DNA of 64,000 nt, from contig JAVXUO010001504.1 in NCBI GenBank assembly GCA_033065855.1, forward strand, positions 62,001-126,000, written 5' to 3'. A program made the translations under genes and the position numbers. Numbering within the stretch: the first letter of the stretch is position 1; every line of letters starts with the position of its first letter. Shown piece by piece: positions 44,990 through 56,633 of the stretch. Origin of the DNA: Escallonia rubra (Eukaryota; Streptophyta; Magnoliopsida; Escalloniales; Escalloniaceae). The notes under the pieces are model-generated. The model was given only the letters and a program-made list of their open reading frames with translations, searched no databases and was not told where the DNA came from.

Positions 44990-47900
44990 ATGGCTTCGTC
45001 CCCTGTGACTGCTCCGTCCCCTAATCATACAACTCCAACAACTTCGCCACCTCCGTCTTCGTCATCATCACCGCCGCCACCTTCATCACCCCCACCCGCC
45101 CCACCCACCTCCCCCCCACCTTCCCCACACACCTCACCACCACCTTCCTCCTCGCCTCCAGCTCCCTCCACCCCACCACCAAAGCAGTCCCCTTCTCCAC
45201 CGCCCCCAACGCCGTCAGGACCCCAAACTCCGCCACCGACCGGATCACCGCCCGCATCGCCCCCACCGAGCGGCTCATCACCACCACCACCAACATCATC
45301 AGTCCCGTCGCCGCCTCCTCCCCCCACCGGCACTCCGCCTACTCCCGGAAATACGGTCTTTTCGCCTCCGCCACCTGTTCCGGGACAAACGCCGGCATCT
45401 CCCTCCACAACGTTGTCTCCCCCTCCACCCCATACGCCGCCACCGCCGCAAAGGTCGACTCCGTCCTCGTCGAAGTCTCCCTCTTCTAGCTCCTCTGATA
45501 CCCCAACCACGGATTCTTCATCGCCAAATGTGGCGATTATCGCGGGAATAGCGGTTGCCGGTATTCTGATTCTGGCTTTTGTCATCGTTTGCGTGGCATG
45601 CACAAGAAGAAAGAAGCGGAAGCCCTACTATCCTGGACCTGGACCTAAAGGTATGAATTTGCTATGTTATACAGCAATTATTGAGCAAAAGTTTTGCCAT
45701 TAGGATACGGCATTGGATAATTGTGGTCGCTAAAGTTTTTTAACTGCATAAATTTGTTGTTACGAAGGTTTTTTTTTTCCACTTTTGACAATAAATTTTA
45801 GTTTTGTACTATCTTCATCGACCAACACTAGTCCTCAACTATTCTATCCCAACATCAAGAGATCCGGATCAACATTAAAGTGCCAATGTTTTAAAATTCT
45901 TAGCTTATTGTGGCAATGTTAAGTTTTGGATATTTAGAGAATGAAGGCTGAAAACACTATTATTGCAAGTAGTCAAGTAATGCCATTTATCAACCATGTG
46001 TATAGGTGGTGAATACTATGGTTCGCAGGAGTGGCAAAATCCCAGGCCTTTAGACCACATTGTGAAGCTCCCTCCACCACCGGGAGTAATGGGGACACCT
46101 GTAGGTGGCGTCGGTGGCTGGGGCGCACCACCTCCACCGCCCGCAGCAAACACGAGCAGCGATTTCAGCTCTGGTTTGTCCGGGCAACCACACACGCCAC
46201 ACACCCCCTTGCCGCCTTTGTCGCCAAACATGGGTCTCGGGGGATTCAGCAAGAGCCAATTCACTTATGAAGAGCTAGCTGCCGCCACAAGCGGGTTCTC
46301 TCAGGCAAACCTACTTGGTCAAGGAGGGTTTGGATACGTACACAAAGGCGTGCTGCCCAACGGACAGGAGGTTGCGGTTAAGAGCTTGAAGTCGGGCAGT
46401 GGGCAAGGAGAGAGGGAGTTCCAGGCTGAGGTTGAGATCATTAGCCGCGTCCATCATCGCCACCTTGTGTCGCTTGTTGGATACTGCATTGGTGATGGGC
46501 AGAGGATGCTGGTCTATGAATTCGTTCCTAACAAGACCATGGAATTCCATCTTCATGGTACGTGTTTCTCTAAACCACTTTGAGTTAGCTGTTATACTGG
46601 GGCATGCTGTTTCTGTTCATTCTTTCACACCCTTCATTCAACAAAATATTACAAAGCTGTCTAACAGAAAAATTCCAAAGTAATATTGCAGACAACCATT
46701 CATCAGATTATGAGTAGAAGAAGTACTGAATCGACAAAGAAAGAAACATGGACAGCATTACAGTCCCAAGCACTGGAAAGGACTCTTGGCATTTCCACTC
46801 AAAAGTTGTTGCCAAAAAGAGAGTCCCTTGCATAAAAAGCACCGTTTATGGATTGCTCGAATTACAGAGCAATGACAATTTTTTGCTAACACATCGATAC
46901 TACTAAGATACTGGAAAAAAGTAGCTAGTATAACGCATGTTAAGTAGCTTAAGATAAAGGACATTGTATCCTTACAGATTTTATTGCTCACCATTTGCAT
47001 TGAGTCTTACAGCTCAAAGCAATTTTTGCTGCAGGAAAGGGTCAGCCAGTCATGGACTGGGCGACTAGGCTTCGTATAGCATTGGGATCGGCCAAAGGGC
47101 TCGGTTACCTTCATGAAGATTGTATGCTCTCTCTCTCTCAACCCCCTTTCTTCCCCATTCTCTCTCTTATCATTTGGTAACTTCATGCAGGCCACCCTAG
47201 GATTATCCATCGGGACATCAAAGCTGCCAACATCCTCCTTGACTATAACTTTGAGGCCATGGTAAGTGATGTGAGATTTTGTATCCATAATATATAAAGA
47301 CAACCATGTCTATGTTGCCCAAGCTAATTGATCATTTTCTTGCAATACCATTTGTTCAGGTTGCAGATTTCGGGTTGGCTAAACTCACTTCTGACAATTA
47401 CACTCATGTCTCAACGCGAGTCATGGGAACTTTCGGGTATAAATAAACTAAACCTTACCTAAATTGTTACTTAATATGATTACTAGATACAAACTTGATC
47501 AAATTACACCTACAGATAGTATTACTTGTACTTAAATAATTTTGAAGCTCTACAGGTGTCTTTGGCAATGGACTTTTTGAGCTATGTTAGAATCTTGATC
47601 GATGAATATATCTGCTGATAGATTTACGGTTTGGTGTCTGTAAATCTTATTCAGAACTCTTTTTATATAAGTTAGTCCATCTGCATGTATTAAGTGAATA
47701 TGCCATCTTCTAGATATGGGGAAAGGGATGCATAATGAATATATCTGCTGATAGATTTATGAAAACTTTTGCATTGTGACAATTCAGGTACCTGGCTCCA
47801 GAGTATGCATCAAGTGGCAAGCTAACAGAGAAATCTGATGTATTTTCATTTGGAGTTATGCTCTTGGAACTCATTACTGGACGGCGACCTGTGGATCCTA

Positions 47901-48973
47901 CCAGCAAATTTATGGAAGACAGCTTAGTAGACTGGGTTTGTACTTGATTCCTCAATTTGGATGAAAAACTTATGCTTACATTTGCCTATATTGTTTGCTC
48001 TATGAAATTGTAAAGTTTCATTGCTTTATGATAAACAGGCTAGGCCACTTCTAGCGAAAGCACTTGAAGATGGCATCTACAATGAGCTAGTGGATCTGCG
48101 GTTGGAAGAAAATTATGTCCCTCACGAGATGGCCCGCATGGTAGCCTGTGCTTCTGCTAGCATTCGTCATTCTGCTAGGCGGCGCCCAAGGATGAGCCAG
48201 GTATATACATACACAGAAGTTATATATGCAGGGGTGTCCAGGGGGGGAAATTATGCCATGACGCAAATCAGCTCCACACTTTGTGTCCATAATATGAAAT
48301 GAAGTCATTAACTAGAAACCAGTTGTTTGGAAACTGGAAAGTAAGGTACACAAGACTCCCCCCACTGCGGGAACTGAGGAGGGTTAGACTTAGCATGCTG
48401 TCTCAGCTTTTCAAACCCACAATGTCTAGGTCAGAATGGAGCAAAGTATCCTGGTCAAGGTTTGCCCATACTAAAAGCAATCATCAACTATATACAAAAT
48501 AGAAGAGGGCCTTATGACCTCGAATTTCAGAAATTAACATGACCAGGATCCTTCCAAAGGACGTGAGATATATGGATGCTCACTAGTATGAAGCCTGGAA
48601 TTCCATTTGCCCGTCTGGTCTAACACATGTTTTTATCCGTTTACTAATAACATGCTCTTAACATGATATGCATCATGAAAAACAGATTGTAAGTGCGTTG
48701 GTTGGAGATTTATCGCTGGAGAACTTAAGCGAGAGCACCAAACCAGGCCAGAGCGCAGTCCAAGGTTCAAACGGAAGCTCTGATACTGGGGCCTACGACA
48801 CTGGTGCGTACAACGCTGACATGATGAAGTTCAGGAAAATGGTGATGAACAGCCAGGAATTCGCAAGCAGCGAGTATGGAGCAACAAGCGAGTATGGGCT
48901 CAACCCGTCCTCTTCAAGCAGCGATTCCAGAGAGATGGGTGGTCATTCAGGGCTGCAGAGGCAGAAATTATAG
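44990..48973 (+). CDS. PERK: Proline-rich extensin-like receptor kinase (PERK), 681 aa, eight exons
   Basis: Exons: 44990-45650, 46006-46557, 47035-47121, 47191-47261, 47360-47436, 47788-47935, 48039-48200 and 48686-48973. All introns are GT-AG and the frame is continuous (2046 nt). Residues 1-180 are a Pro/Ser-rich extracellular domain with SPPPP-type motifs; about 181-203 is one transmembrane helix ([19 protein letters not shown]), followed by RRKKRK. The kinase domain spans about 318-595: GQGGFG loop (324-329), Lys345 in VAVK, HRD Asp441 ([14 protein letters not shown]), DFG Asp459, and [20 protein letters not shown]. All catalytic residues are present, so an active Ser/Thr kinase is expected. 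The C-terminal tail is typical of PERK4-7. PERKs sit at the plasma membrane and are thought to sense cell-wall state; the exact orthologue is not resolved. The start at 44990 is the first ATG and gives the usual MASSP-like N terminus. Confidence 0.95.
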
Positions 48974-49640
48974 AGCACCTAACTTCGGAGGCATAACAAA
49001 ATCTTTCTGGTGCTCATATCTCTTAAAAGATTTCACTCTGAATATTATCAGCCGGATTTTTTTCTACAAAGAAGGACTTCTTAAGGCACATAAATACCAT
49101 CAACAATGGGTTTGTATCAATACGTTTACATAATGGGATACATGGAGGTGGACTTCACTTCTTCTAATTGCTATAGTGTTGTGTACTATAGCTGAAATTG
49201 TTGCATGAACACAGGAATTGTTCCAATATATATTCTAACTACTTTTACTATAAGATCTGGTCTTTGTTATCTTGCCATTCAACTAGCTGGTAACCTTAAA
49301 GAATGTTACTACACTGAGAGGCTACCGGTTCATTTTTAATTTGTAATTGTTCAAGATCACGCATATAGGTTTCATAGTTCTTTAATCTCAATATGTGATT
49401 AACTTAATTACCAGAGATCTACTCTTTCAGATTGGTAATAGCAATATTAGTAATGAAACAATTTATGGAATGGATTGTAAAGTCAATTTCCTTTAATTGA
49501 TCCCTACTGTTACTAGATCACTGTGTACCAAAACGCTAAACTCGTCAAGCAGAAAATTGATTAGGTTTAGACAGGAGCAAAGCTCGATAAACAGATAGAG
49601 ATGATCAGGCAACTAGATGCAGCTTCTGAAGGCTAGGGAT
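48974..49640. other. PERK 3' UTR and flank
   Basis: The 3' UTR probably extends to about 49250. Beyond it nothing is recognised before the LINE fragment. Confidence 0.5.
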
Positions 49641-50163
49641 CTTGCCCAACCTGTTATCAATGGTAGGCAATGGGAATTCAATCCTCCTCCGGATTGATAA
49701 CTGGCATCCCTTCGGACCTTTAATAATGAGAAATGGCTCTCGAATCTGCTATGATGCGACAAGACCGGTAAATGCTCTCCCTAACACTATCGTGGAGGGA
49801 GATCCATGGATATGGCCACCTTTGATACCTCAAGCTATGCCTATAGCTATGCCTTCCAATCTTGTACCGCTTCCATTAACAGAGGATAGCTACTCTTGGA
49901 CTGCAAACCCATGTGGTGAATTTGCTTTAAAATCTGATTGGAACCTGATGAGATCGTCTAAAAAAATGTGGATTAGGGTACCGTAGTCTGGAATACTGAG
50001 GCAATTCCAAGGTGTGCTTTTATCCTTTCACTCCTAAGCAGGGACCAACTACCGACTCGCAAACAGAATCAAAGGATGGGGGGTCATATCTGATGACAAG
50101 TGCATACTGTGTGGGATTGACAGTGAGACTGCCGGTCATCTGTTCTTTGCTTGCCCTTATAGC
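49641..50163 (+). pseudogene. LINE remnant with zf-RVT domain
   Basis: It begins VGNGNSILLRIDNWHPFGPL, the conserved segment before the zinc-binding region of plant LINE reverse transcriptases, and continues to YSWTANPCGEFALKSDWNLM. After a stop and two frame changes it reads NRIKGWGVISDDKCILCGID followed by SETAGHLFFACPYS, a clear zf-RVT pattern (CxxC, ET.HLFF.C). There is no RT core upstream and no RNase H downstream: a short dead fragment. Confidence 0.85.
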
Positions 50164-51194
50164 TAAAAGATCTCGACTATGAGCAAAAGAGGCAACCAAC
50201 TTGGCCAAACTTGCAGAGTTTGGTCCGATAAATTAGCTTCTTCTGTGCAAGCTTGTACAGGCCAGGTAAGACGTTCATGACAAGGCTCAAGAGACTCGCT
50301 TTAAGCACAAGGTGTACTGCATTTAATTTGGAGATAAAGGAATAACAATGCATATTAAACTTCTTGTGCGTAGGATTTTCCGTTTGTTGATGAAAGTTTT
50401 GACTATTTGACAAATACCACTCAAATTATGAGTTTTTTCAAGGGCAAATCTCAAAATCGTACCCTCAACTTTACCTCAAATACAGATTTAGTACCTAACT
50501 TTGAAAGTACGCCAAAGAAATACCTAACTTTGAAAAAAGTATCAAATCAGTATCTCGACTGACGGACGACGGATGCCGTTAAAAAGTTAGAGGGGGTCAT
50601 TATAAAAAGATAAAAAGAAAGGACATAAAGCGTGTCTCCATGGCCACGTGGGCCGTCATTTTCTCTTTCCTGCAGTTTACGTTCCCAAGGCAAATTTGGA
50701 ATCTTTGCAGAACTAAACTTTAACCTACAAACCAAAGGAAGTCTTTCATCCCAAAATCTAAACCAAAAATTAGTTTTAATTGAAGACGATTAAGCATACA
50801 CGAATGAAGTTGGAAAGATCGATTATTGGATATTGGCGATTGGGTGGGACATAGGGCCGACGAAATGGGAAGACTACGGGATTCCGGCGTACAGTAAGTC
50901 GTCTAAACCTAACTGCAAACAATTAGGAGTAATTTTAACCCGCCATAATGGGTGTTTGTGTTAATCTTCATTCGAGCCTACATTGTGTAAATTTTTTGTA
51001 TTTGCAAAGTTTATGGAAGAACATGCCATGTGTTTTGAAAGTGTGGTCCTAGAATAATCATATGCTCTTAATCTTAATGATTGTTCCATCTTACAGTAGA
51101 ATAATATGGTCTCCTTTTCTTATTGATTTTGCAAACCCAAAGAAATAAAGCCACTCACTCCCTATACAAATTACACACTACACACCCATTCCCA
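50164..51194. other. Intergenic DNA with a possible Mutator-like terminus
   Basis: At about 50440 the sequence GGGCAAATCTCAAAATCGTACCC followed by CAACTTT..CTCAAATAC resembles the A/C-rich termini of small Mutator-like elements. No inverted partner was found. Nothing else is recognised. Confidence 0.3.
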
Positions 51195-51222
51195 CATGCG
51201 CACGCGCGCGCGCGCGCACACA
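51195..51222. repeat. Alternating CA/CG microsatellite
   Basis: CACATGCGCACGCGCGCGCG followed by CGCACACAC: a strict purine-pyrimidine alternation, favourable for Z-DNA. Confidence 0.8.
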
Positions 51223-51364
51223 CTATGCACTGAAATTATAAAGTCAAAGAGTGAACATTCTGATTTACACTGTTGTGCATCTTAGTTGGAAATAAAAGCT
51301 GAGTCATTCACTTTGATCATCATCTCTATTGGATACATATACCTACTAGTCACAAAAAACAAAA

Positions 51365-52575
51365 GGGTAAATTACATTAAACACCCCTGAGGTTTTATGT
51401 AATTACACTACACTACCGTTATTTTTAAAAATTACACTCCGACTCCCCGAGGTTTGTACCCGCATTACACACAACCACACGCATTTAACGGCAGGCCCAA
51501 CTCCGTGAAAAGATTCCCTGACACATTACTTTATGCAATTTTCATACCCAAAATACCCCTGAGGGAGTGAAAGATTTCAAACCCTAATTTTGTTTTGAAA
51601 ACCCCTAATTTAAAAATTAGGGTTTTGACCTTCTTCCTCCACCTTTCAATCCTTTTTCCAGAACCCCGGCTCCCAATTTTTTCAGAACCAGCACACTGCA
51701 GCCACTAGCCAAGTTCCAGACATGTGTCACCTTCATCGCAACTGTGCCTCGATCTACGGTATCCATTCCGGCACCGGTAACCCACATTTTTCGGCCATCT
51801 CATCACTGCATGTCCCCTGGTAACCCCAGAAGCCCCTCACAACCGCCGATCAACCACCATCGGAATCACCGGACGACACATCGGCGTTACCAGACCACAT
51901 CATCTTCAACCGGGAGCAGGATCAACCCTAGGACCCTCCCAAACAACTTCAATAGGAGGAAACTACCTTCAATCGAAAACCTGCACGAACACCTAGGCCC
52001 CTTATCGACAGAATCTAGATCGAAACCACCTAAAATCACAACTAACAATCGGCAATCAAACCCAGCCAACCTTTCTAGGGCAAGGGGGGAAGGGGGAAAC
52101 AAAAAAACCCTAGTAGAAAAGCCTTGCCCTAGACTCACCGTCCAACTCTAACCCACGGCAGCACCCACAAACCAACCCTGACGACAAAAAAACCTACACC
52201 CTAAACCACCAGTTCCCAATTTTTCCTGCAGCTAACGACGCTGGTCGGATTCGCGTCGCTGTTGCTGGGGATTTCACTGGCGCTGATGCTGTGCGGATCG
52301 GTGACCTTCTTTATCGGGTTCATGTGGTAGGGGCGATCGGCGGGGTGGTGGTCAAGCTGGCGGTGGCAGGGTGGGGGAAGAGAGAGAGAGAGAGAGAGTA
52401 AAGTTTTCCTCCAAAATTCCAAGAAAACAGTCTGAGGGGCATTCATGTCTTTCCGCATTACACCATTAACACCGTAAGAGAAAAAGTTACTTTTTGAGCT
52501 TAGTGTAATTTTTAAAGATAGCGGTAGTTGAGTGCAATTACGTAAAACCTCAGGGATGTTTAGTGTAATTTACAC
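51365..52575. mobile_element. Mutator-like element carrying an exon-like insert (Pack-MULE candidate), 1211 bp
   Basis: Terminal inverted repeats of roughly 85 bp begin GGGTAAATTACATTAAACAC (left) and GTGTAAATTACACTAAACAT (right end, reverse complement); both contain CCCTGAGGTTTTA. They are flanked by a perfect 9 bp duplication AAAACAAAA (51356-51364 and 52576-52584). The interior is GC-richer and contains a spliceable-looking open block at 52232-52330. There is no transposase. Confidence 0.88.
52232..52330 (+). pseudogene. Captured exon-like fragment with membrane segment inside MULE
   Basis: Preceded by TTTTCCTGCAG, the open block reads LTTLVGFASLLLGISLAL then MLCGSVTFFIGFMW and stops. It is a highly hydrophobic stretch with 60% GC, quite unlike its TE surroundings. 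It looks like part of a transmembrane-protein exon picked up by the element. I do not recognise the parent gene with confidence. The stop right after FMW may be secondary. Confidence 0.5.
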
Positions 52576-52641
52576 AAAACAAAACCTGGGTAGGAGACAT
52601 ATAAACAATTGGGTCATTGCTTAAAATTGAATTTTGGCTAT

Positions 52642-52817
52642 TAAGAGTACCAGTATTCAGAAAGCCGTTTAACATTCAAATTAACAGAGTCCATAGGAAG
52701 GAATCAGGCAATACGATTGAGTCGATCATAAATTCCTTTTAATCTCTTGACCAAACCATTAGAGCTGTAAAAAAACACTCCTACTGTTTTTTGCTTTTGA
52801 TTTAGGATGGGTGAGAC
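52642..52817. repeat. Left copy of a 175-bp direct duplication
   Basis: Nearly identical to 53357-53530 (TAAGAGTACCAGTATTCAGA through GGATGGGTGAGAC), with a 2 bp length difference near TTTTTTGCTTTTGATTT versus TTTTTTGCTAGATTT. The duplication flanks GC-rich element copy 3. Confidence 0.95.
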
Positions 52818-53356
52818 CACCACCATCACCCTCCAATGCCGGCAGCCACCTCAGGCGACCAGCCCAGCCACCTCAGGCGACCACCGCCGGCCGCCGGCGA
52901 CCACCGCCAGACTGCCGGCTGCCACCTCCGGCCGCCGGCGACCACCGCCGGCGACTGCCGGCAGCCACCTCCGGCCGCCGGCGACCACCTCCGGCCGCCG
53001 GCGACCACCGCCGGCGGCTACCGCCGGAGACTGCCGGCTGCCACCTCCGGCCGCCGGCGACCCACACACCTCCGGCCGCCGCCCGCGACCGCCGGCGACT
53101 GCTGGCAGCCACCTCCGGCCGCCGGCCACCACCACCACCACCCGCCACCACGGCACAGCTCTCTACCGACACCGCAAATACTGCAAAAAAAGAGTCAAAA
53201 TAAAAAGGGTTACCAAACACCAAAAAAAAAAAACCTAAAAAAAAAGGGGTTATCCTCTTCCAGCCCCTTTTTCATCAAAAACCCTTCCCTCTCTCTCTAA
53301 ATCTCTGACTTTTGTAAAAACTGAAAACCCAAAAAAAAATTTTGTCAAACGAACCC
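52818..53356 (-). mobile_element. GC-rich-core small TIR element, copy 3, mosaic
   Basis: This is the reverse-complement relative of copy 1. The CCGGCGACCACC core is followed by AATAAAAAGGGTTACCAAACACC, a poly-A/CCT shoulder with GGGGTTATC, and the terminal TTTTGTCAAACGAACCC. One part (about 53256-53318, CTCTTCCAGCCCCTTTTTCA...CTCTGACTTTTGTAA) instead matches the downstream locus at 53951-54003, and 53153-53183 also shows matches to 53830-53865. It is a patchwork of element and local sequence. Confidence 0.7.
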
Positions 53357-53530
53357 TAAGAGTACCAGTATTCAGAAAGCCGTTTAACATTCAAATTAAC
53401 AGAGTCCATAGGAAGGAATCAGGCAATACGATTGAGTCGATCATAAATTCCTTTTAATCTCTTGACCAAACCATTAGAGCTGTAAAAAAACACTCCTACT
53501 GTTTTTTGCTAGATTTAGGATGGGTGAGAC
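53357..53530. repeat. Right copy of the 175-bp direct duplication
   Basis: See 52642-52817. On the minus strand it contains TTTTTTTACAG followed by an open block ending in TGA (SNGLVKRLKGIYDRLNRIA). This could be a last exon of an unrecognised minus-strand gene, duplicated in both copies. Confidence 0.9.
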
Positions 53531-53895
53531 AGAGTGATACAGTCCAATGCCAGTTTCTCAGCTAGAAAAGCCCATTCAACTTTCCAACTGTTAAACCTTT
53601 TGGTCAAACAGCTTCACTCTAATGCATTTTCACGCTTTATCCTCTTCTTTCAAGACCCATTTTACACACTCACTGACAAACACGGCTGCCTTGCAGCCCC
53701 TTTTCCATCTCATAAACACACACACTTTCACTCACTACCATGGCTACCCACACATACACATACAAAAACACACTGTCATCACAGTTGTTCCCCTTCCTTT
53801 TCACCGCTAAACACACAGTTTACACCACTTCACAGCTCTCTAAAGACAAACTAAAATACTGCAATCGAAGAGGAAGAAAGGATCGATGCTTACCG

Positions 53896-54010
53896 AAATC
53901 AAAATCGAAACTCGCTGGATTTCGGCACCTAATTCCAATAGCCGGTGACTCCTCTTCCAGCCCCTTTTTCACTCTCTCTCTCTCTCTCTCTCTGACTTTT
54001 GTAACTGAAT
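53896..54010 (-). other. Possible first exon of an unrecognised minus-strand gene
   Basis: Reading leftwards, a GA-repeat leader is followed by GGGGCTGGAAGAGGAGTCAC and ends at TTTGATTTCG|GTAAGCATC, a strong plant donor. No ATG follows the GA tract in this exon. A possible last exon lies at about 53411-53490. The gene between them could not be read with confidence, so this is a low-grade call. Confidence 0.25.
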
Positions 54011-56139
54011 GGGACTTAAATCCCAAATGCACGATTTTAGCTCTGACTCCTCTCCCTTGTTCCCTTTCTTTCCAAAATTATATAGTTGACTTTATTTTTC
54101 AAATAAATCAGGTTTTGGTCTTATTTTATGTATTTATTTATTTACTAACCTGCTTCACTAGTTGTCACTATAAGTTTCCAAAAATGTCACTCACTCTAAT
54201 CAATACTAAATGTTCCAATTAATATCACTTATAATAGTTATCGTGAAATTTCAACTTATGGTTCTTAAATATCTGTCGCCAAAGGTTGCCAATAAAATAT
54301 CGTTCATGAAAATCGATATTAAATCTTGTGTAATAAAAATAAATTAACCGACTAGTCAATATCAAGGTTCGGGGTGTTACAGTATGTCCAGCGTGTTAAT
54401 GTCAACTTTAGTACTTCTCGATCCATCAGAGTGAGTAATAACCTGATTTTACTTTCTTGCCATGTAATTTTAGTAAAAATACACGGGACAACTTTAAACC
54501 TTTAGTCAGTTTTCAAAGGGGATTCTAGAAAGTAGTTTAACTTTTTTTGTGCAAGATATGTTGATCTACGAGACCTCTTCTTTTTCATCTTTACCATCGT
54601 TCCAGGCATCTGATACATTAAAAAAGTATGGAATTGGCTTTAGCTTTATAACAAATCAATGGAATGTGTTTCTTTAATAGTCCGGCGGTGGCCAATACAT
54701 GTGATGAAGGCTCAGCAGTAAAGTTTCCAGATGCCAATTACTAATAGAACGTCATAACGTCGTTGTTTGGTTAAGCGTTGAGAGATTTGGAGGGCTTGTT
54801 GATGTCATTATTGAGAACAGTGCAACACGAACTTAGGCAATGAAGAAAGTGCCTCTTAGTGGTAACATTTCTAATACCATAGAACTGTGTATTGTATGCC
54901 AAAATGAAGTGCTACTTGGGTTGCAACTTGTTCACTTGCCTTGTAATCATATATTTCATGGAGACTATGTCGGGTAATGGTGTAAAGGCGCTTGCAAGAG
55001 AAATTCAACATTTAGAATCAATAGGTCTAAAATCAACCCTCGTTATTCTTTTTCTTTTTATCTAATCATGATTTTGACGAGTTGCAAACATTTGCACTAA
55101 AACTATCATGTCTTGGGTGCCATTAAAACCTCAATTTTTAAAAAGCTGGGAGTTTGTTTAATTTCCTCTAACGTCTTATTTATGAGAAACAAAATATCAA
55201 ACTAGCAAAAAAAAAATATTCATGGAAAACCCACCAATAAGTACGTATTAGAGTGGAAAAGAACAAAGCATATATAGGAGGTAAATACAAAAAGTGCATG
55301 AATCTACTTCATGCTAAGTACATTTCAAAATGATAGTGTGAAGCAACGAACATATGATTATCATTTGTAGTGCATGAGATAGAAGCTGACCCAGAAAACT
55401 AGAAACAACTTCAATTAAAACGTTGAATAATTGTTTGAGGGGTTGACTGTGTTAGGCTGAAACACATTATGTCATTTGGCGTAAATATTATACTTTAGCC
55501 CTTCATTTGTGCTAGTACTTAACTTAAGCCCTCGTACTATTATTTTTGGTCGACTTTGCCCCTTTATTGACATTAGTTTTCCAAACTAGACTCTCTAGCC
55601 AAATCAAGTAACGATTTAACTGCAAGATCTTGATGCACGTGCCACATGATGGTTTTAGGGGTGTTGATTTCTTTTTCGGGTATATTTTTTGCCAAAACGA
55701 AAATGACAAAAAATCTTAATCATCCCTCCCCCAAAATCCCCAAACTCTCTACCTTCACCGTTGTGCCTCTACTAACCTAAATCAAACATACAGGAAGGGC
55801 ATAACAATTAAGATTTTGAAACGATTTTTAAGGGTAGAATTAACTTACTAGATTGTAAAGGGTATACCAAAGGCATGCTATGGTATTTACATCTTCATCC
55901 AATGCTTTTTTTGAATTGTCTTTAATTTACTTGCTGACCTGTTTTTCTATGAAATATATCATGCAATCAATGTAATAGAAGAAACAATTTATAACGATCT
56001 GGTCCACGGCCCCACTACAAAAGGCTACCAATTAGGTACTTATGAGTTCATAGTTAGGGTCTTATAAGGCCAATTATAAATCATCTCACATCCAATGTGG
56101 GATATCACAATTTTGATCGGACAACATTTATTGAAGCAA
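54011..56139. other. Intergenic DNA, no gene recognised
   Basis: AT-rich. TTCGGGGTGTTACA at 54368-54381 looks like the 3' end of a plant LTR but no matching start was found. At about 55480-55560 a GGCGTAAATATTATACTTTAG block resembles a small TIR-element terminus, also unpaired. Confidence 0.4.
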
Positions 56140-56633
56140 GGCTTATAGTGGGTAGTGGGAAATGGTGAACATACTTCCATGCTGGATCATTGGATTTCGC
56201 TGGACTCAAATGCTTTTCGATCGACCTGATATCTACTAATTATCATTTTGTGTCTCAATTTTTTTTATTCTGGGGACTTTCTTCTGGGATCCAGATATTC
56301 TCCATCACCTTTTTCCTATCCATGTTGTCCTACGCATTCTGACTATTTATCCAAGTCAAATGGTTCGGTAGATTCACAAGAATATACCCATATTTCAGAT
56401 AGGGATTTCTAAGTACATTCTAAATACCAGATAAGGGCATCGAGTATCTTCATTAGGCCGGGGTATTGTAGCCACACAATTATCCACGGGTGTGTGGCAA
56501 AGACTTTGGAAATTACCATTCCCAACGAAAATCCTGACCTTCTTTTGGCATTTCTTACATAATCAATTGTCATTATAAGATGTTTTAAAGCACGTACATT
56601 GCCAAATCCCAAAGGTCTACCCTCTCTGCTTGA
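56140..56633 (+). pseudogene. LINE remnant, 5' of a hAT insertion
   Basis: VGNGEHTSMLDHWISLDSNA is the pre-zinc segment of plant LINE RTs. Later, in another frame, RLWKLPFPTKILTFFWHFLHNQL and KVYPLCL give the IWKL.IPxKV.FF.W...N.L pattern of zf-RVT. It breaks at the hAT insertion and resumes at 57437. Confidence 0.75.

Noticed and set aside
51744..52151. 135-aa open frame in the Mutator-like element
   Set aside because: Low-complexity Pro/Ser/Arg, no domain; more likely untranslated sequence within the element.
54368..54381. LTR 3' end (TTCGGGGTGTTACA)
   Set aside because: It resembles plant LTR ends, but no TGTAACACC start or 5 bp TSD was found upstream, so no element is claimed.
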